A DNA stretch of 64,000 nt from an uncultured Erythrobacter sp. GTDB taxonomy: Bacteria > Pseudomonadota > Alphaproteobacteria > Sphingomonadales > Sphingomonadaceae. Shown here one piece after another: positions 35,201 through 43,780 of the stretch. The notes under the pieces were generated by a model that ran no database searches, had not been told where the DNA came from, and was given only the letters and a program-made list of their open reading frames with translations. The stretch spans positions 783,501-847,500 of the forward strand of contig NZ_CANMIJ010000001.1 of the NCBI RefSeq assembly GCF_947497915.1, given 5' to 3'. Positions within the stretch are counted from its first letter, which is position 1, and each line of letters opens with the position of its first letter. Both the position numbers and the translations under genes were made by a program.

Positions 35201-35895
35201 TGAAAGCACTTACCAAAATTCTCGCTCCTGCGGGCCTCGCGCTTGCAACTCTCGCCGTTACCGCGCCTGCCACTGCTCAGGTGCAGGGCAATGTGGCGAC
35301 AGCGAATGTTACGAATGCGATCCTCGGCACGACTGCGCTGCAAACCGCGTATCAGCAAGTCAACACAACTTACGCCGCGCAGATCACAACGCGCCAAACT
35401 AAACAGCAAGAGCTTTCGACACTGCTTCAGCCGTTTGACACCAACGGCAATGGCCAACTTGACGATGCAGAAGTTCCTGCGGTCCAAAGCTCGCCGAACT
35501 TCACGCAAATCTCGACACTCGAAGCTGAGATCGCTGCGATCAACCAACAAGTGAACAATGCGCGCATCTTTGCCGTTGAGCAGATCCTGCGTCAGTATCC
35601 GACCGCGCTTCAGGAAATCGCCACTGCACAGCAAATCCAGATCGTTTTCCAACCGGACGCGATCCAGTATGCTGGCACCGGCGTGGACATCACGCCGCAA
35701 ATCGTCACGTCGCTGAACGCCAAAGTACCATCGGTTCAGATCGTTCCGCCAGCCAATTACCGTCCGAGCCGTCAGGGTGCGCAGATTTTTCAGGAAATTC
35801 AGCAAACACTGATCGCGGCTCAGATTCGTCAGCAACAGGCCGCGGCTCAGCAGCAACCAGCGCAAGGCAACACTCAGGCGCCGCAGGGCCGCTAA
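35200..35895 (+). CDS. skp: OmpH/Skp-family periplasmic chaperone with EF-hand-like loop
   Basis: A 231-residue exported protein of the OmpH/Skp family: signal peptide ending ATAQ, helical tentacle region, and the C-terminal part with IQIVFQPDAIQYAGTGVDIT typical of sphingomonad members. The tail is Gln/Ala rich (IRQQQAAAQQQPAQGN). It should escort unfolded barrel proteins to BamA, encoded just before it with a TAATG overlap. Residues 80-91 (DTNGNGQLDDAE) form a complete EF-hand calcium loop, which is not a feature of E. coli Skp. Confidence 0.9.
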   Translation: MKALTKILAPAGLALATLAVTAPATAQVQGNVATANVTNAILGTTALQTAYQQVNTTYAAQITTRQTKQQELSTLLQPFDTNGNGQLDDAEVPAVQSSPNFTQISTLEAEIAAINQQVNNARIFAVEQILRQYPTALQEIATAQQIQIVFQPDAIQYAGTGVDITPQIVTSLNAKVPSVQIVPPANYRPSRQGAQIFQEIQQTLIAAQIRQQQAAAQQQPAQGNTQAPQGR

Positions 35896-35928
35896 GGCCG
35901 AGCATTCGGGGGTTAACGGGGGCAGAGC

Positions 35929-36420
35929 ATGAGCGAAGAACCGACTGCATCGGAAACGCCAAAAGAACCGATTGTGGATTATGACATTCACAAGATTCTG
36001 AAGGCTCTGCCTCACCGTTACCCGCTTTTGCTGGTGGACCGGGTCAAATCGATCCACCTGAATGAGCGTATTCATGCGGTGAAAGCCGTCAGCATGAATG
36101 AGGAGTTTTTTCAGGGGCATTTCCCCGGCGCTCCGATCATGCCGGGTGTGCTCCAGATTGAAGCTTTGGCTCAGGCCGCGGCGATTTTGGGCATCGAAAC
36201 GCTGGAATTGTCCGGTACGGGCAAGCTGGTAATATTCATGGGTATCGACGGCGCAAAATTCCGCGCACCGGTTACACCGGGTTGTCTGCTCGACCTTGAA
36301 GTTGAATTTCTCCAGCAGCGCCGGACTATTTACAAGTTCAAAGGCAAGGCGAGCGTTGAGGGCAAGACAACCTGCGAGACGGAATTCACCGCGATGATCG
36401 CCGACCCGCCTAAAGGTTGA
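35929..36420 (+). CDS. fabZ: 3-hydroxyacyl-ACP dehydratase FabZ
   Basis: A 163-residue hot-dog-fold dehydratase of fatty acid elongation. Landmarks are [13 protein letters not shown], the catalytic His in [14 protein letters not shown] and the Glu in [10 protein letters not shown]. In LPS-making bacteria fabZ sits between lpxD and lpxA; here neither is present: skp is directly upstream (33 nt) and rpmE downstream. Confidence 0.96.
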   Translation: MSEEPTASETPKEPIVDYDIHKILKALPHRYPLLLVDRVKSIHLNERIHAVKAVSMNEEFFQGHFPGAPIMPGVLQIEALAQAAAILGIETLELSGTGKLVIFMGIDGAKFRAPVTPGCLLDLEVEFLQQRRTIYKFKGKASVEGKTTCETEFTAMIADPPKG

Positions 36421-36524
36421 TCGCGACTCCGCTTGCAATTCCGCCGAATCGCGCTAAACGCGCCGCTTGCCTATTTTATAGCACCGCCGGTCGGTACCGG
36501 TGAACGCTCAGAAGGATTAGAGTT

Positions 36525-36749
36525 ATGAAAGCCGAAGGGCACCCGCAATATCACACCATCAAAGTCAAAATGACCGATGGTACCGAGTTCGAAACCCGCT
36601 CGACATGGGGCAAAGAAGGCGACACGCTCGCTCTCGAAATTGACCCGACAAGTCACCCGGCATGGACCGGCGGCAAGCAGCAGCTTCAAGAAGGTGGCCG
36701 TGTTGCCGCGTTTAACAAGCGCTTTGGCGGGCTTAGCCTCAAGAAATAA
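36525..36749 (+). CDS. rpmE: 50S ribosomal protein L31
   Basis: A 74-residue L31 with [20 protein letters not shown] and [16 protein letters not shown]. It has no cysteines, the zinc-independent form usual in alphaproteobacteria. It stands as its own unit with an AGAAGGATTAG Shine-Dalgarno region and a terminator about 52 nt downstream. Confidence 0.96.
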   Translation: MKAEGHPQYHTIKVKMTDGTEFETRSTWGKEGDTLALEIDPTSHPAWTGGKQQLQEGGRVAAFNKRFGGLSLKK

Positions 36750-36801
36750 GTTTCCTGCGCAGGCGGTTGAAACACCAGTTTGCAGCTTCGGCTGTAAGGG
36801 A

Positions 36802-36829
36802 AAGGCGGGCTGACGGGCTCGCCTTTTTC
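36802..36829 (+). terminator. Intrinsic terminator of rpmE
   Basis: AGGCG-GGC...GGCT-CGCCT style stem (36802-36823) followed by TTTTTC. The convergent lipoprotein gene ends 46 nt beyond. Confidence 0.75.
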
Positions 36830-36875
36830 TGTTTGGATTTGGGCGAATCCACCCCGATGATTCACACCCAACGGG

Positions 36876-37319
36876 CTAACTGACCAAAAAAGCCCCATCG
36901 CATTTGCTCTGTTTGTATGGAGCACTTTCCTCACCTGTGATGGTGGGAATCGAGAAGCAAAAACGCTCGTCGCATTTTGAGATATTGACCCTGGTCGTTG
37001 GAGGCCCTTCAGCTAGGGCGAAGGACTGAGGATACGCGCTGATCCAACCCAAAAATGCTCCACTTTCGCGATCGAAGGTTGCTGCCTTATGGCCTTCCAA
37101 TAGAATCGCACCAAAATAGCCGGCGGATTTTGATCGTTCAAAACGATATTCTTCGAACAGTCCGCTGTTTTCGGTCTGGATAACGTTGCGGCCCACATGG
37201 AGCGGCTCACCTACTTCGGAGAAGTAGCAGCCAAAAATCTGTTGCGGTCCCGCCGTGTCACCGGCTCCGTCACACGCTACCATCCCGAAAAACGCAATCA
37301 GGGCGATTGGCCGACTCAT
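36876..37319 (-). CDS. Putative lipoprotein of unknown function
   Basis: A 147-residue protein with a short signal and lipobox-like GMVAC (Cys at residue 16). Further cysteines (FGCYF, SKCDERFC, SKCDG) suggest disulfides in the periplasm. The family is not recognised. Its ATG overlaps the stop of the upstream 2OG oxygenase by 4 nt, so the two are translated from one mRNA. Confidence 0.65.
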   Translation of the reverse strand: MSRPIALIAFFGMVACDGAGDTAGPQQIFGCYFSEVGEPLHVGRNVIQTENSGLFEEYRFERSKSAGYFGAILLEGHKAATFDRESGAFLGWISAYPQSFALAEGPPTTRVNISKCDERFCFSIPTITGEESAPYKQSKCDGAFLVS

Positions 37320-37948
37320 CCCCAGGGCTTCTCACGATACCATTTTGTAATCACGTATTTCATGCCCTTGCGCACCTTCATTGCGTGGTGGAGAGTGTTC
37401 ACGTTGCCGCTGCCATCGGGATTGCGGTTGTTCCAGCCAATCAATTTGCCTTGCTCAGGCTCAACCTTCTTGCCGATGGATTTGAACCGCGTGGTTCCGC
37501 CTGCCTCGACTGTGTTGAGGTACACCATGAACGTCCAAGTGCGCTGGCCAGCGGTGCTGCAAAATTTCTCCCAGTCAGGCCCATCGGGATTGAACCAATC
37601 GGTGTGCTGCTTGAATTCTTGTCCGACTTCATACCGTTGCCCTTGCAGGGTCTCCCCGTGAGCAGGGTCAATGCCCGTGAATTCGCAGAGCAGCTTTTCG
37701 ACACTCTGCACAGCTGGCTCTTCCGCTTTCATGTCGCAAGTTTCGCTCGTGCGGAACGATGCATCGCCGTTGTAATCGGCCAAAGTGGACGGTCGGCGAT
37801 CATGCTCGAGCAGATGGATCAGATCGGCGCACAGGTCGGCAGGCAGGAATTCTGGCTTCACCACCATTTCGATCTTGGGTGAGGGCACGCGCAGCACACC
37901 TGGGTGTGAACGCAGGAATTCGATTGAGGAATCACCGGGGCCGGACAT
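37316..37948 (-). CDS. 2OG-Fe(II) oxygenase (prolyl 4-hydroxylase type)
   Basis: A 210-residue dioxygenase. Iron ligands are His and Asp of FKQHTDWF and His in LHHAMKVRKG, with the 2-oxoglutarate Lys/Arg in RKGMKYVITKWYR. The strand TFMVYLNTVEAGGTTRF is typical of P4H-like enzymes. ATG 37948 (MSGPGDSS) is used here; the frame stays open with protein-like sequence (FAQDYFAELLDGLGESG) to a stop near 38034, so a TTG start at 37993 is possible. It is co-translated with the lipoprotein downstream. The substrate is unknown. Confidence 0.83.
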   Translation of the reverse strand: MSGPGDSSIEFLRSHPGVLRVPSPKIEMVVKPEFLPADLCADLIHLLEHDRRPSTLADYNGDASFRTSETCDMKAEEPAVQSVEKLLCEFTGIDPAHGETLQGQRYEVGQEFKQHTDWFNPDGPDWEKFCSTAGQRTWTFMVYLNTVEAGGTTRFKSIGKKVEPEQGKLIGWNNRNPDGSGNVNTLHHAMKVRKGMKYVITKWYREKPWG

Positions 37949-38094
37949 GGTGATGAAATAGCCAGACAGGCCGCTCTCGCCAAGACCATCCAAAAGCTCC
38001 GCGAAATAATCTTGCGCAAAGCGGCATTTGAATCAGTTTTCGCTTCCCAACGGCGGCACTTTGTGCAATTGGCTCGCGCCGCCCAAGCGTAGCC

Positions 38095-38122
38095 TTGACG
38101 GCTCTTGCAACAGGCGTATCAC
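38095..38122 (+). promoter_or_regulatory. Possible promoter of tRNA-His
   Basis: TTGACG, 16 nt, TATCAC, about 58 nt before the tRNA. The -35 is good and the -10 is weak, as is common in alphaproteobacteria. Confidence 0.4.
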
Positions 38123-38179
38123 GCCTCCCTTGCACGGGCTTGGCAGTAACTGGAAACGGTTGCGTCGGGATGGGCATGT

Positions 38180-38257
38180 GGCGATCGTAGCTCAGTTGGT
38201 TAGAGCGCCGGTTTGTGGTACCGGAGGTCGGGGGTTCAAGACCCCTCGATCGCCCCA
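38180..38257 (+). tRNA. tRNA-His (GTG)
   Basis: Acceptor GCGATCG pairs with CGATCGC. The anticodon loop TTTGTGGTA carries GTG. The unique G-1 (38180) faces C73 (38254), the histidine identity pair, and CCA is encoded (38255-38257). T arm GGGGGTTCAAGACCCC. Confidence 0.97.
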
Positions 38258-38332
38258 TTTTCCCACTGTTTCCGATGATCCCATCGTGGGTCTGCTGTGC
38301 ATGCCGTGCGTAGTATTGGGGCGTTTTTTCAC

Positions 38333-39400
38333 ATGACCGCATTCTGGACAGAACCAGACTATGACGACCACGAGATGGTGCACATTGTGCGCGATCGCAA
38401 AAGCGGTCTGATGGCGATTATTGCGGTCCATTCCTCCCATCTCGGCCCCGGCGCGGGCGGTACGCGATTTTGGCATTATCCTGAACCAAAAGACGCGGTG
38501 CGCGATGCGCTGCGCCTGTCTCGCGGGATGAGCTACAAAAACGCGATGGCTGGATTGCCGATGGGCGGCGGCAAGGCTGTGATCCTCGCCGATGATGCCC
38601 GTACGAAAACACCCGAATTGCTCGCCGCGTTTGGCGACGCGGTTGAAGGGCTAGGCGGCAAATATGTCACCGCCGAAGATGTCGGCATCAGCGAAGCGGA
38701 TATGGTTGCCGTGTCAAAACGCACCGCGCATGTGTCCGGCCTTCCAGTTTCGGGCGACAATGCAGCGGGCGGCGATCCCGGCCCGTTCACAGCGATGGGC
38801 ATTTACCTCGGCATCAAAGCCGCTGTTCGTAACAAGCTGGGCAAGGATAGCGTCGAAGGCGTGCACGTCGCTGTTCAGGGAACGGGTAGTGTCGGCGGCG
38901 GCGTCGCGAAATTGCTGGCGAAAGACGGCGCCAAACTGACGCTGGCCGATATCAATGCTGACCGCGCAGCCGCGCTTGCTGCAGAGCTGGGCGGTAAAGC
39001 CGTTGACGCGGATGCGATCCTAACAACCCCGTGCGACGTGCTTAGCCCGAATGCGCTCGGCGCGATCCTCGATGAAAACAGCATTGCTGCACTGGACACG
39101 GCGATTGTCGCCGGCGGTGCGAACAACCAACTGGCCCGCGCGCACCATGGTAAGGCTCTGTTTGAGAGGGATATCCTGTTCGCGCCGGACTATGTGATCA
39201 ATGCAGGCGGCATCATTTCTGTCGCGACCGAATATCTCGCGCGCCGCGACGGTAAGATTGCAAGCATTGATGAGGTGCACACCCGCATTGCCACGATCCC
39301 TGAAAAGCTTGAGCAGGTCTGGGAGAAGAGCGCCGAAACCGACGCTTCGCCTGATGTTGTGGCAGACCGCATGGCTCAAGAACTGATCGGGCGCGGATAG
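38333..39400 (+). CDS. Leu/Glu/Val/Phe-type amino acid dehydrogenase
   Basis: A 355-residue NAD-dependent oxidative deaminase of the leucine/valine/phenylalanine dehydrogenase family. The catalytic Lys lies in GLPMGGGKAVI, a second active-site segment is TAEDVGIS, and the nucleotide-binding motif is VQGTGSVGGGVAKLLAK. The C-terminal part shows NAGGIISVATEY. It most resembles leucine dehydrogenases by length and by the start (HLGPGAGGTRFW). ATG 38333 gives this normal start. It lies between tRNA-His and the ccm operon without obvious functional link. Confidence 0.88.
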   Translation: MTAFWTEPDYDDHEMVHIVRDRKSGLMAIIAVHSSHLGPGAGGTRFWHYPEPKDAVRDALRLSRGMSYKNAMAGLPMGGGKAVILADDARTKTPELLAAFGDAVEGLGGKYVTAEDVGISEADMVAVSKRTAHVSGLPVSGDNAAGGDPGPFTAMGIYLGIKAAVRNKLGKDSVEGVHVAVQGTGSVGGGVAKLLAKDGAKLTLADINADRAAALAAELGGKAVDADAILTTPCDVLSPNALGAILDENSIAALDTAIVAGGANNQLARAHHGKALFERDILFAPDYVINAGGIISVATEYLARRDGKIASIDEVHTRIATIPEKLEQVWEKSAETDASPDVVADRMAQELIGRG

Positions 39401-39495
39401 GCGGCGGCGAATGCACTGTTTGCGATAGGGTATTGCGCAATTTGCGCCCTTGCAGGCGGCGCAGGGGGCATTAGAACGGCGACAAGGCCATAACG

Positions 39496-40254
39496 ATGCA
39501 TATTTACGCCAACCCCAAACGATTCCTGTCGCTCGCGCAGTGGCTGACCCCGCTTCTATTTTGGAGCGGACTTGCTCTTTCGCTGGGTGCAATCGCTTGG
39601 GGCATGGTGAATGTCGCGCCAGACCGACTGATGGGCGAGAGCGTGCGCATCCTGTTTATCCATGTGCCATCGGCATGGCTTGGCATGGGCGGATGGGCCG
39701 GGATCGCGATTTCCTCTGCAATGCTGCTAATCTGGAAGCACCCGCTGGCGAGCATCGCAGCGCGCGCGATTGCTTTGCCGGGCATGACCTTCACCGCAAT
39801 CTGTCTCGCCACTGGCTCGATCTGGGGGCGCCCGACCTGGGGCACATGGTGGGTGTGGGACGGACGTTTGACGAGCATGTTGGTGCTGCTGTTTCTTTAT
39901 GCGGGATATATCGCGCTCGCTCAGGCGACAGCTCGCGAGGGCGGATCAACCAAGATCGCGGCCATTTTCGGAATTGTCGGCGCTATCAATATCCCGATTA
40001 TCAATCGCAGCGTCGTGTGGTGGAATTCGCTCCACCAACCGCCTAGCATTACTGCGGGCGGTTCTTCGATTGATGCGAGTTATCTGTGGCCGCTGCTTGC
40101 GGCTGTCATCGGGTTTTCGCTGCTGTTTGGCGGGATTGTGTTGATGCGGATGCGCGCTTTGATAGCCGAGCAGCAGGTGGAGGCGCGTTTGCGTCGCCGC
40201 GCTTTGGATGACGATGCTCCCCGCGCTGCTGTGCCTATTGCGGAGACGGCATGA
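39496..40254 (+). CDS. ccmC: Haem exporter CcmC
   Basis: A 252-residue inner membrane protein that hands haem to CcmE in cytochrome c maturation. Six transmembrane segments; the tryptophan-rich WWD motif is WGRPTWGTWWVWDGRLTS, and conserved His residues lie in FIHVPSAWLGM and NSLHQPPS. It starts the ccmCDEFGHI run; the ABC partners CcmA and CcmB are not encoded in the window. Its stop overlaps ccmD (ATGA). Confidence 0.95.
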   Translation: MHIYANPKRFLSLAQWLTPLLFWSGLALSLGAIAWGMVNVAPDRLMGESVRILFIHVPSAWLGMGGWAGIAISSAMLLIWKHPLASIAARAIALPGMTFTAICLATGSIWGRPTWGTWWVWDGRLTSMLVLLFLYAGYIALAQATAREGGSTKIAAIFGIVGAINIPIINRSVVWWNSLHQPPSITAGGSSIDASYLWPLLAAVIGFSLLFGGIVLMRMRALIAEQQVEARLRRRALDDDAPRAAVPIAETA

Positions 40255-40394
40255 TGCGCGAGGCGCTCGATCATTGGGATTTCGTAATCGCGGCCTATGC
40301 AATCGGGCTGGGCGCACTGGCATTGCTGATTGCGTGGAGCTGGATGGCGATGCGCAAGGCAGAGAAACGTAGGGATGAGGTGAAGCGCCGATGA
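40251..40394 (+). CDS. ccmD: Haem exporter protein CcmD
   Basis: A 47-residue single-pass membrane protein: MMREALDHWDFVIAAYAIGL, then a hydrophobic helix and a basic tail RKAEKRRDEVKRR. This is the normal CcmD plan; it stabilises the CcmABC-CcmE complex. The ATG overlaps the ccmC stop, and its TGA overlaps the ccmE ATG (ATGA), so translation is coupled on both sides. Confidence 0.92.
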   Translation: MMREALDHWDFVIAAYAIGLGALALLIAWSWMAMRKAEKRRDEVKRR

Positions 40395-40849
40395 AAGCCA
40401 AGCATCAAAGGCTGGCGCTGGTCGTCCTTGCGCTGGTGGCGATTATTGCTGCCGGTCTGATCGCGACGTGGACGCTGCGCAATCAGGCGAATTATTTCTA
40501 TCTGCCCGAACAGATGGTGGCGCAGCCACCCGCCGTCGGGCAAGCCGTGCGTTTGGGCGGCATGGTGCAGGCGGGATCAATCACGCCGCAACCGGACGGC
40601 ATTACCGTGAAATTCGTCGTCACTGGCAACGAGACCAGCACCATTCCAGTCCAATATAGCGGCATTCTGCCTGACCTTTTCGTCGAAGGCTCCGGTGTTG
40701 TGGCCGATGGCAGTCTGGATGCGAGCGGTGTATTTCAGGCCACCAACCTGCTGGCAAAGCACGATGAGAACTACGTTCCGCGTGAACTCGAAGGGTTGGA
40801 GGCGCATGAAGCCGCCGACTATGTCGATACAACAGTAGGGATGGATTAG
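40391..40849 (+). CDS. ccmE: Cytochrome c maturation haem chaperone CcmE
   Basis: A 152-residue membrane-anchored periplasmic protein. After a signal-anchor helix comes an OB-fold (VRLGGMVQAGSI, VKFVVTGNE, PVQYSGILPDLFVEG) and the haem-binding His within LAKHDENYVP. It carries haem covalently from CcmC to CcmF. It starts inside the ccmD stop. Confidence 0.95.
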   Translation: MKAKHQRLALVVLALVAIIAAGLIATWTLRNQANYFYLPEQMVAQPPAVGQAVRLGGMVQAGSITPQPDGITVKFVVTGNETSTIPVQYSGILPDLFVEGSGVVADGSLDASGVFQATNLLAKHDENYVPRELEGLEAHEAADYVDTTVGMD

Positions 40850-40854
40850 GGCCG

Positions 40855-42840
40855 ATGCTCGCTGAACTCGGCCTTGCTGCGCTGTGGCTCGCGACGGCGC
40901 TTGCGGTGCTACAAATCGCTTCCGGCGTGATGGGCCTGCGCGGCGATGCAAAGGGTGACGCGCTGGCGATCTATGCCCGACCCGCAGCGGTTGTTCAGGC
41001 GTTTCTGGCGGTGCTCGCATTCGGCCTGTTGCTTTGGGCTTTTGCGATTACGGACCTGTCAATCAAGCTAGTCGCGACCAATTCGCACTCCATGAAGCCG
41101 ATGCTGTATAAGCTGACGGGCACTTGGGGAAACCACGAAGGATCGATGCTGCTCTGGGTTGCCGTGCTGGCATTGTCAGGCGGATTGCTAGCCGGGCTTG
41201 AGCGAAGGCTTCCAAGCAAAACGATGAATGCTACGCTCGCGGTGCAGGGCTTCGTCGCGCTCGGCTTTTACGCGTTTCTACTGCTCAGTTCGAACCCGTT
41301 TGAGCGTCTGCCCATTCCCGCGGTCGAAGGTACGGGCCTCAATCCGTTGCTTCAGGATATCGGCCTCGCGATCCACCCGCCAACTTTGTATGTCGGCTAT
41401 GTTGGCCTGTCGGTGGCATTCAGCCTCGCGATGGGCGCTTTGATCGCCAAACAAGTCACCCCGGACTTTGCCAAGGTCATGCGTCCGTGGGTGCTATTCG
41501 CGTGGGTGTTCCTGACGCTGGGCATCACGGCTGGATCATATTGGGCATATTATGAACTGGGCTGGGGCGGCTGGTGGTTCTGGGACCCGGTAGAAAACTC
41601 TTCCTTGATGCCGTGGCTCGCCGCGACTGCTTTGCTGCATTCGGTCAGCGTGCTCGCCGCGCGCGATGCTTTGCGGACTTGGACGATCATGCTGGGCGTG
41701 CTCGCATTCTCGATGTCGATGCTGGGCACGTTCCTGGTTCGGTCCGGCGTGCTCACCAGCGTCCACGCCTTTGCAGTTGATCCAGAGCGCGGCAGTTTCA
41801 TCCTTATGCTGCTGGGCCTGTATATCGGCGGTGCATTGGCCATTTTTGCAGTGCGCGCGGGTTCGATTTCAGAAGGAAAACGGTTCTCGGCGAGCAGCCG
41901 CGAGGGCGCGCTTGTGTTCAACAATGTGATGCTTTCGGCGATCCTTGCGATTGTGCTGCTGGGTACGCTCTATCCGCTGCTTACCGAGGCATTCGATGTG
42001 CGCGTGTCAGTTGGCCCGCCATACTTCAATCCGGCCGGAGCGATTTTCGCGATTCCGATGTTTATCGTGATGGCGATTGGCCCGCTCCTGCGCTGGAAAC
42101 AGGATAAGCCTGCGCGTTTGCAGTTCGAGATTTCGCTGATCGCGGCGGTGGCGATATCGATTGTCTCGCTGGTTGCAATTTTGGGCGATTATTCGATCCT
42201 CGCAGTGCTTGGGCTTGCTCTCGCCATTGCGCTTGGCATTGCCGCTCTACTCCCACTGAGAGGGCGTAATATCCGCCGCGTTCCGCTTGCGACGTGGGGT
42301 ATGATTTTTGCGCATTTCGGCGTCGCGGTGTCTCTGTTTGGAATGGCCAGCGAAAGTGCCTTTACGCAGGAGCGCTTGGCCGCCGTTACACCCGGGTCAA
42401 CCGAGCAATTGGGTGATTGGAACATTGAACTTCGCAGTGTCGATCCCATTGCCGGGCCAAACTGGACAGCCGTTGAGGCGCGCATTGCCGTATCACGCGG
42501 CGGCGGCGAGCCGATCATTATCACTCCGCAAGCTCGCAATTTCTGGGCGCCCGCACAGGCGACCAGCGAAAGCGCGTTGGTCACGCGTTGGGATGGGCAG
42601 CTTTACGCTGTAATCGGCGATCAGGCGGCCGATGGCCGTTGGCAGCTGCGCGTTTGGTGGAAGCCGTTTGTGACCTTTATCTGGTACGGCGGACTTCTCA
42701 TTTCGCTCGGCGGCATTCTGTCGATCATTGGCCGCGTGCGCGTCGATCTGAAACGCCGCGACGCTGTGCGCAAAGGTAAGGAGCGGCGTGAGGATAAAGC
42801 CGCGCTTTCCAACGCCCCTCAACCGGAGCCCGCAGAATAA
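40855..42840 (+). CDS. ccmF: Haem lyase CcmF
   Basis: A 661-residue polytopic protein that attaches haem to apocytochrome c. The WWD motif is GWGGWWFWDPVENSSLMPWL, preceded by NHEGSMLLWV; conserved His residues are in these regions and in GIHPPTLYVGY-like sequence (here LAIHPPTLYVGY). About 14 to 15 transmembrane helices. It starts 5 nt after ccmE and overlaps ccmG by one base (TAATG). Confidence 0.95.
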   Translation: MLAELGLAALWLATALAVLQIASGVMGLRGDAKGDALAIYARPAAVVQAFLAVLAFGLLLWAFAITDLSIKLVATNSHSMKPMLYKLTGTWGNHEGSMLLWVAVLALSGGLLAGLERRLPSKTMNATLAVQGFVALGFYAFLLLSSNPFERLPIPAVEGTGLNPLLQDIGLAIHPPTLYVGYVGLSVAFSLAMGALIAKQVTPDFAKVMRPWVLFAWVFLTLGITAGSYWAYYELGWGGWWFWDPVENSSLMPWLAATALLHSVSVLAARDALRTWTIMLGVLAFSMSMLGTFLVRSGVLTSVHAFAVDPERGSFILMLLGLYIGGALAIFAVRAGSISEGKRFSASSREGALVFNNVMLSAILAIVLLGTLYPLLTEAFDVRVSVGPPYFNPAGAIFAIPMFIVMAIGPLLRWKQDKPARLQFEISLIAAVAISIVSLVAILGDYSILAVLGLALAIALGIAALLPLRGRNIRRVPLATWGMIFAHFGVAVSLFGMASESAFTQERLAAVTPGSTEQLGDWNIELRSVDPIAGPNWTAVEARIAVSRGGGEPIIITPQARNFWAPAQATSESALVTRWDGQLYAVIGDQAADGRWQLRVWWKPFVTFIWYGGLLISLGGILSIIGRVRVDLKRRDAVRKGKERREDKAALSNAPQPEPAE

Positions 42841-43364
42841 TGCGCCCCGTCTTTTTCATTCCCCTCGCTCTGTTCCTGTTCTTTGCAGGGCTGGCAGGAT
42901 ACATGCTTGTGAATGGCCGATTTGAATCGGTGCCGTCGCATATGATCGACAAGCCGCTGCCCGAATTCAGCCTGCCGCCTGCGGTCGACGGCCTGCCGGG
43001 AGCATCGCGCGCCAACTTTGTCGGGGGAGAGCCAAAGCTGCTCAATGTGTGGGCCAGTTGGTGCCTGCCTTGCATCGCAGAGGCTCCGCAGCTCGAGGCG
43101 CTCAAGGAGGAAGGCGTCGAAGTCATTGGCATCGCAATCCGTGACAAGCCGGAGGACGTTGCCGATTTCCTCAATCGTTATGGCAATCCCTATACCCGCA
43201 TCGGCGCGGATGACATTTCGCAGCTTCAGATTGAAATTGGCGCAGCGGGCGTGCCGGAAACCTTCGTGATCGATGCGCAGGGCAATATCCGACACCAGCA
43301 TATCGGCGATATTCGCGCAGACGACGTGCCGAGGCTGCTCCAGATATTGGAGGACGTGCGATGA
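42840..43364 (+). CDS. ccmG: Thiol:disulfide interchange protein CcmG/DsbE
   Basis: A 174-residue membrane-tethered thioredoxin that keeps apocytochrome c cysteines reduced. The active site is NVWASWCLPCIAEAP (CLPC), and the cis-Pro region is AGVPETFVID. One N-terminal anchor helix. The stop region overlaps the ccmH ATG by 4 nt. Confidence 0.95.
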   Translation: MRPVFFIPLALFLFFAGLAGYMLVNGRFESVPSHMIDKPLPEFSLPPAVDGLPGASRANFVGGEPKLLNVWASWCLPCIAEAPQLEALKEEGVEVIGIAIRDKPEDVADFLNRYGNPYTRIGADDISQLQIEIGAAGVPETFVIDAQGNIRHQHIGDIRADDVPRLLQILEDVR

Positions 43365-43780
43365 TCCGTCTGTTGCTCATCGCGCTGGCGCTGGTCACGG
43401 CTCCATTGTCTGCTCAAGATACGATGCCGCCCGCACCATACGCCTACACCCAACTCGAAGACCCTGCGCTCGAAGCCAAGGCTACCGAATTGATGAGTAC
43501 GCTGCGCTGCCTCAAATGTCAGTCGCAGGCGATTAACGATAGCGATGCGCCGATGGCTGGCGACATGCGGCATCAGGTCCGCACCAAAATTCTTGCCGGT
43601 GAAGAGCCGGAAGAGATCAGAGCGTGGCTGATCGACCGTTACGGCGACTATGTCAGCTATCAGCCGGCTGTAAGCTCGACCACGTGGCCGCTCTTTGCAA
43701 TTCCGGTGTTTCTTATCCTGATCGCACTGTTTGTGCTGCTGCGCCGTCTGGGTAAGCGCCGCCAAGAGGGTGCGGCATAG
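43361..43780 (+). CDS. ccmH: Cytochrome c maturation protein CcmH
   Basis: A 139-residue periplasmic thiol-reductant with signal peptide, the motif LRCLKCQSQAINDSDA (LRCxxCQ), and a C-terminal anchor helix (WPLFAIPVFLILIALFVLL). It presents apocytochrome to the lyase. CcmI is a separate gene, so this is the short CcmH form. Its TAG overlaps the next GTG start. Confidence 0.95.
   Translation: MIRLLLIALALVTAPLSAQDTMPPAPYAYTQLEDPALEAKATELMSTLRCLKCQSQAINDSDAPMAGDMRHQVRTKILAGEEPEEIRAWLIDRYGDYVSYQPAVSSTTWPLFAIPVFLILIALFVLLRRLGKRRQEGAA

Noticed and set aside
35197-36438. A 413-codon open frame on the minus strand opposite skp and fabZ
   Set aside because: It lies wholly opposite two well-supported genes, its product is rich in Arg/Leu/Cys without domain signatures, and such shadows are common in GC-rich codon-biased DNA.
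36525-36749. L31 without zinc-binding cysteines as a zinc-stress paralogue
   Set aside because: Cysteine-free L31 is the normal form in alphaproteobacteria, so this is probably the only copy.
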